Shown here piece after piece: positions 14,393 to 16,007 of a stretch of DNA of 16,007 nt (position 1 is the stretch's first letter; each line of letters opens with the position of its first letter). The position numbers and the translations under genes are program-made. Source of the DNA: a bacterium. Lineage in GTDB: Bacteria; Gemmatimonadota; Glassbacteria; GWA2-58-10. The notes under the pieces were generated by a model. That model saw nothing but the letters and a program-made list of their open reading frames with translations. It did not search any database and was not told the origin of the DNA. The DNA is taken from NCBI GenBank assembly GCA_021372515.1, contig JAJFUG010000026.1, forward strand, positions 1 through 16,007, read 5' to 3'.

Positions 14393-14560
14393 ACACACCC
14401 CGTCCCGCTTTCAGCGGGACACCCCTCTTTTTAGGGGGATTTAAGACAAAAAACCACTTTCAACGCTCACATGCACGAGTGAAGGGCCTTGAATTCCCCT
14501 CTATCCAAGAGGGGTGGCGGCGCAGTCCCGATTTCACCGGGACAAGCCGACGGGGTGTGT
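14393..14560. repeat. Diverged inverted repeat of a composite hairpin module
   Basis: Two copies of one module face each other. A perfect 12-bp inverted repeat (ACACACCCCGTC at 14393-14404, complement at 14549-14560) forms the outer ends. Inside each copy come a GTCCCG/CGGGAC hairpin (14402-14420, 8-bp stem; 14525-14543, 6-bp stem) and then a CCCCT/AGGGG hairpin (14422-14437; 14496-14514, 7-bp stem). The centre (14443-14493) is unrelated. The arrangement resembles a paired extragenic palindrome (BIME-like) or a non-autonomous mobile remnant; no transposase is nearby. Confidence 0.55.
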
Positions 14561-14620
14561 CGCAAATCCCCTTCGATCCCCCCGGCAAAAGGGGCAGGCC
14601 CGTGGCCGCCCGGCTGTTCA

Positions 14621-16007
14621 TCACAAATCCAGTTCCCTGTTTTGCCCCTGCGGAGCACCAGCGGCGCGCGGCGCTTTTTTGAACGTGGCCCCCACCTGGC
14701 GCAGCGGTGGCATGTCGATCTGCGCCCCGGCCAGAAGCTCGGCCACGGTGAAAAGCTGTATCTTCGGGTATTTGCGGCCCCAGACCTCGGACTCGAAGAA
14801 CCCGGCGGTGACCGCCTCCTGGCGCATCGGCGCGGTGTGCTCCTGCATGCTGATCAGCACGCCGAGGGCCGCCCCCTCGCGCTCCACCACCCCGCGCAGG
14901 TCGCGCACGTGGGCTGCGCCGGTGTGCCCGGCCTTGACCGAGATCACCACCGTGTCGAACTGCCCTCTCCGTCCGCCCCGGAACACGATCTTCCCGTCTA
15001 TGCCCTTGTCCGCGCCCTTTTTCTGCTCCACGGGACGCGCATCCACCAGACCCAATGCCCACCACTGGAACTGGTAGGGGTCGCTGGTGGCCAGGGCCTC
15101 GGCGTCCGGAACGCTGACCGGCTCGCCCACCACCTTGTATTTTACGGCCTCGCCGAAAGCGTCGTTCAGCCGGGCTTTCATCAGGGTGATAGCCAGGTGG
15201 GTGATGTCAATGCCGATCCAGGCGCGGCCCAGGCGCTGCGCCGCGGCCACGGTGGTGCCGCAGCCGCAGAACGGGTCGAGGACCAGCCCGCCCTCCGGGC
15301 AACTGGCCTGTATGATGCGCTCCAGAAGGGCTTCCGGTTTTTGCGTGGGGTAGCCGAGACGCTCTGCGGCCTGTGCTTGGACCGGGAGAATGTCCGTCCA
15401 TACATCTCCAACAGGTGTGCCTTCCTGTTCATCGAGATACCGTTTTAAGGCAGGAACACCTCCAGGTTTGTTTTGAACAATTAGCCCTTTCTCAAATGCT
15501 TCATTCATCCTTTCTTTCGTCCATCTCCAGACTCGTGTTACTCCAAGGAACTCATAAGTAAGGTTTGGTCTGTTCTTATTTGGGTTTGCAAGATTATCCA
15601 ATCGATAACGTCTTCCGGTTATCGGTTCTTTATATCGATAAAATTTGGAAAGATAATCAGGATCGTGTTGTGTATAACTTGGATTCCAAGTCGCTTTTGA
15701 TGTTTTGGAGTACCTTAAAATCACATCATGGTTTCTGGCGAAACGAGTAAAAGCCAAGCCTTTGGCGTTTGTTCTTTTCCAGATGATCTCATTACCGAAA
15801 TTATCTGGCCCGAATACAGCATCCATGAGCATCTTCAGATAGTGACTCGCCACAGGGTCGCAGTGCAAATAAAGGCTGCCGGTGCTCTTGAGCACGCGCC
15901 GCAGCTCGATCAGCCGCGGGGCCATCATCACCAGGTAGGAGAGCATGTTGCAGGGGCCGAGGAAAGTGCGGAAGGCTTTCATTATGTCGGCCACCCGGCC
16001 GCCCGCG
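14621..16007 (-). CDS. Site-specific DNA methyltransferase with C-terminal Mrr-like nuclease domain (partial, 5' end outside window)
   Basis: Adds a methyl group to adenine N6 or cytosine N4 in DNA. The frame is open to the window edge, and the visible part (numbered from a GTG at 15994) begins inside the protein. Order of parts: SLYLHCDPVASHYLK (40-54), a variable target-recognition region (about 60-195), GYPTQKPEALLERI (214-227) and the AdoMet-binding motif LDPFCGCGTTVAAAQ (239-253) with GIDITHLAI. With the AdoMet motif near the C-terminal side this is a beta-type enzyme, so its catalytic DPPF/DPPY should lie upstream, out of view. Residues about 325-430 resemble an Mrr-like PD-(D/E)XK nuclease fold: GADKGIDGKIVF (Asp333), VVISVKAG (Lys354), HVRDLRGVVERE, GVLISM. 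It may therefore be a one-protein restriction-modification enzyme; nuclease activity is inferred. The recognition region is far poorer in G+C than the rest. Confidence 0.9.
   Translation of the reverse strand, partial: AGGRVADIMKAFRTFLGPCNMLSYLVMMAPRLIELRRVLKSTGSLYLHCDPVASHYLKMLMDAVFGPDNFGNEIIWKRTNAKGLAFTRFARNHDVILRYSKTSKATWNPSYTQHDPDYLSKFYRYKEPITGRRYRLDNLANPNKNRPNLTYEFLGVTRVWRWTKERMNEAFEKGLIVQNKPGGVPALKRYLDEQEGTPVGDVWTDILPVQAQAAERLGYPTQKPEALLERIIQASCPEGGLVLDPFCGCGTTVAAAQRLGRAWIGIDITHLAITLMKARLNDAFGEAVKYKVVGEPVSVPDAEALATSDPYQFQWWALGLVDARPVEQKKGADKGIDGKIVFRGGRRGQFDTVVISVKAGHTGAAHVRDLRGVVEREGAALGVLISMQEHTAPMRQEAVTAGFFESEVWGRKYPKIQLFTVAELLAGAQIDMPPLRQVGATFKKAPRAAGAPQGQNRELDL
15400..15840 (-). 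other. AT-rich island spanning the methyltransferase target-recognition region
   Basis: By hand count 173 of 420 bases (41%) from 15421 to 15840 are G or C, against clearly above 60% on both sides. The island corresponds to residues of about 52-192, between the conserved SLYLHCDP block and the conserved GYPTQKPEALLERI block, and the frame stays open throughout. This is what exchange of a recognition domain by recombination would leave. Confidence 0.7.

Noticed and set aside
1-16007. CRISPR array, prophage or complete insertion sequence
   Set aside because: No regularly spaced repeats, no transposase or phage genes, and no target-site duplications were seen.

Overview
The window looks like chromosomal DNA of a GC-rich, diderm (Gram-negative-type), flagellated bacterium. 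It encodes P-ring (FlgI) and L-ring (FlgH) proteins, which need a periplasm and an outer membrane, and it carries a textbook sigma-54 promoter. Gene order, a FlgJ fused to a lytic transglycosylase, and the pairing of CsrA with FliW do not point to an enteric bacterium. I cannot name the phylum from the sequence alone. Every convincing gene lies on the minus strand, so the window reads biologically from right to left.

Right edge (14344-16007): a DNA methyltransferase, cut by the window end at its N-terminus, with an Mrr-like nuclease domain at its C-terminus. Its central target-recognition region is a sharply AT-rich island. It is followed by a short intergenic stretch built of palindromes and a diverged inverted repeat, then uppP (undecaprenyl-diphosphate phosphatase).

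Middle (1433-13527): a 571-bp non-coding region holds a sigma-54 -24/-12 promoter facing a long, tightly packed flagellar operon: flgF, flgG, flgA, flgH, flgI, flgJ, flgN, flgK, csrA, flgL, fliW. The order follows assembly from the inside out: distal rod (FlgF, FlgG), P-ring chaperone and rings (FlgA, FlgI, FlgH), rod-cap and wall-opening enzyme (FlgJ), export chaperone (FlgN), hook-filament junction (FlgK, FlgL), and finally the post-transcriptional switch CsrA/FliW that in other bacteria controls flagellin synthesis. A strong hairpin terminator follows fliW.

Left edge (1-1219): a DegT/DnrJ/EryC1-type sugar aminotransferase with its own candidate promoter, plausibly part of a flagellin or surface glycan pathway that continues outside the window.

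The least ordinary items are: a FlgL of 1057 residues, about three times the usual size, with repeated inserted modules and a dockerin/EF-hand-like calcium loop; csrA placed between flgK and flgL behind a leader with seven GGA triplets; a FlgH without a lipidation cysteine; and the mosaic methyltransferase. I found no RNA genes, CRISPR array or intact insertion sequence.
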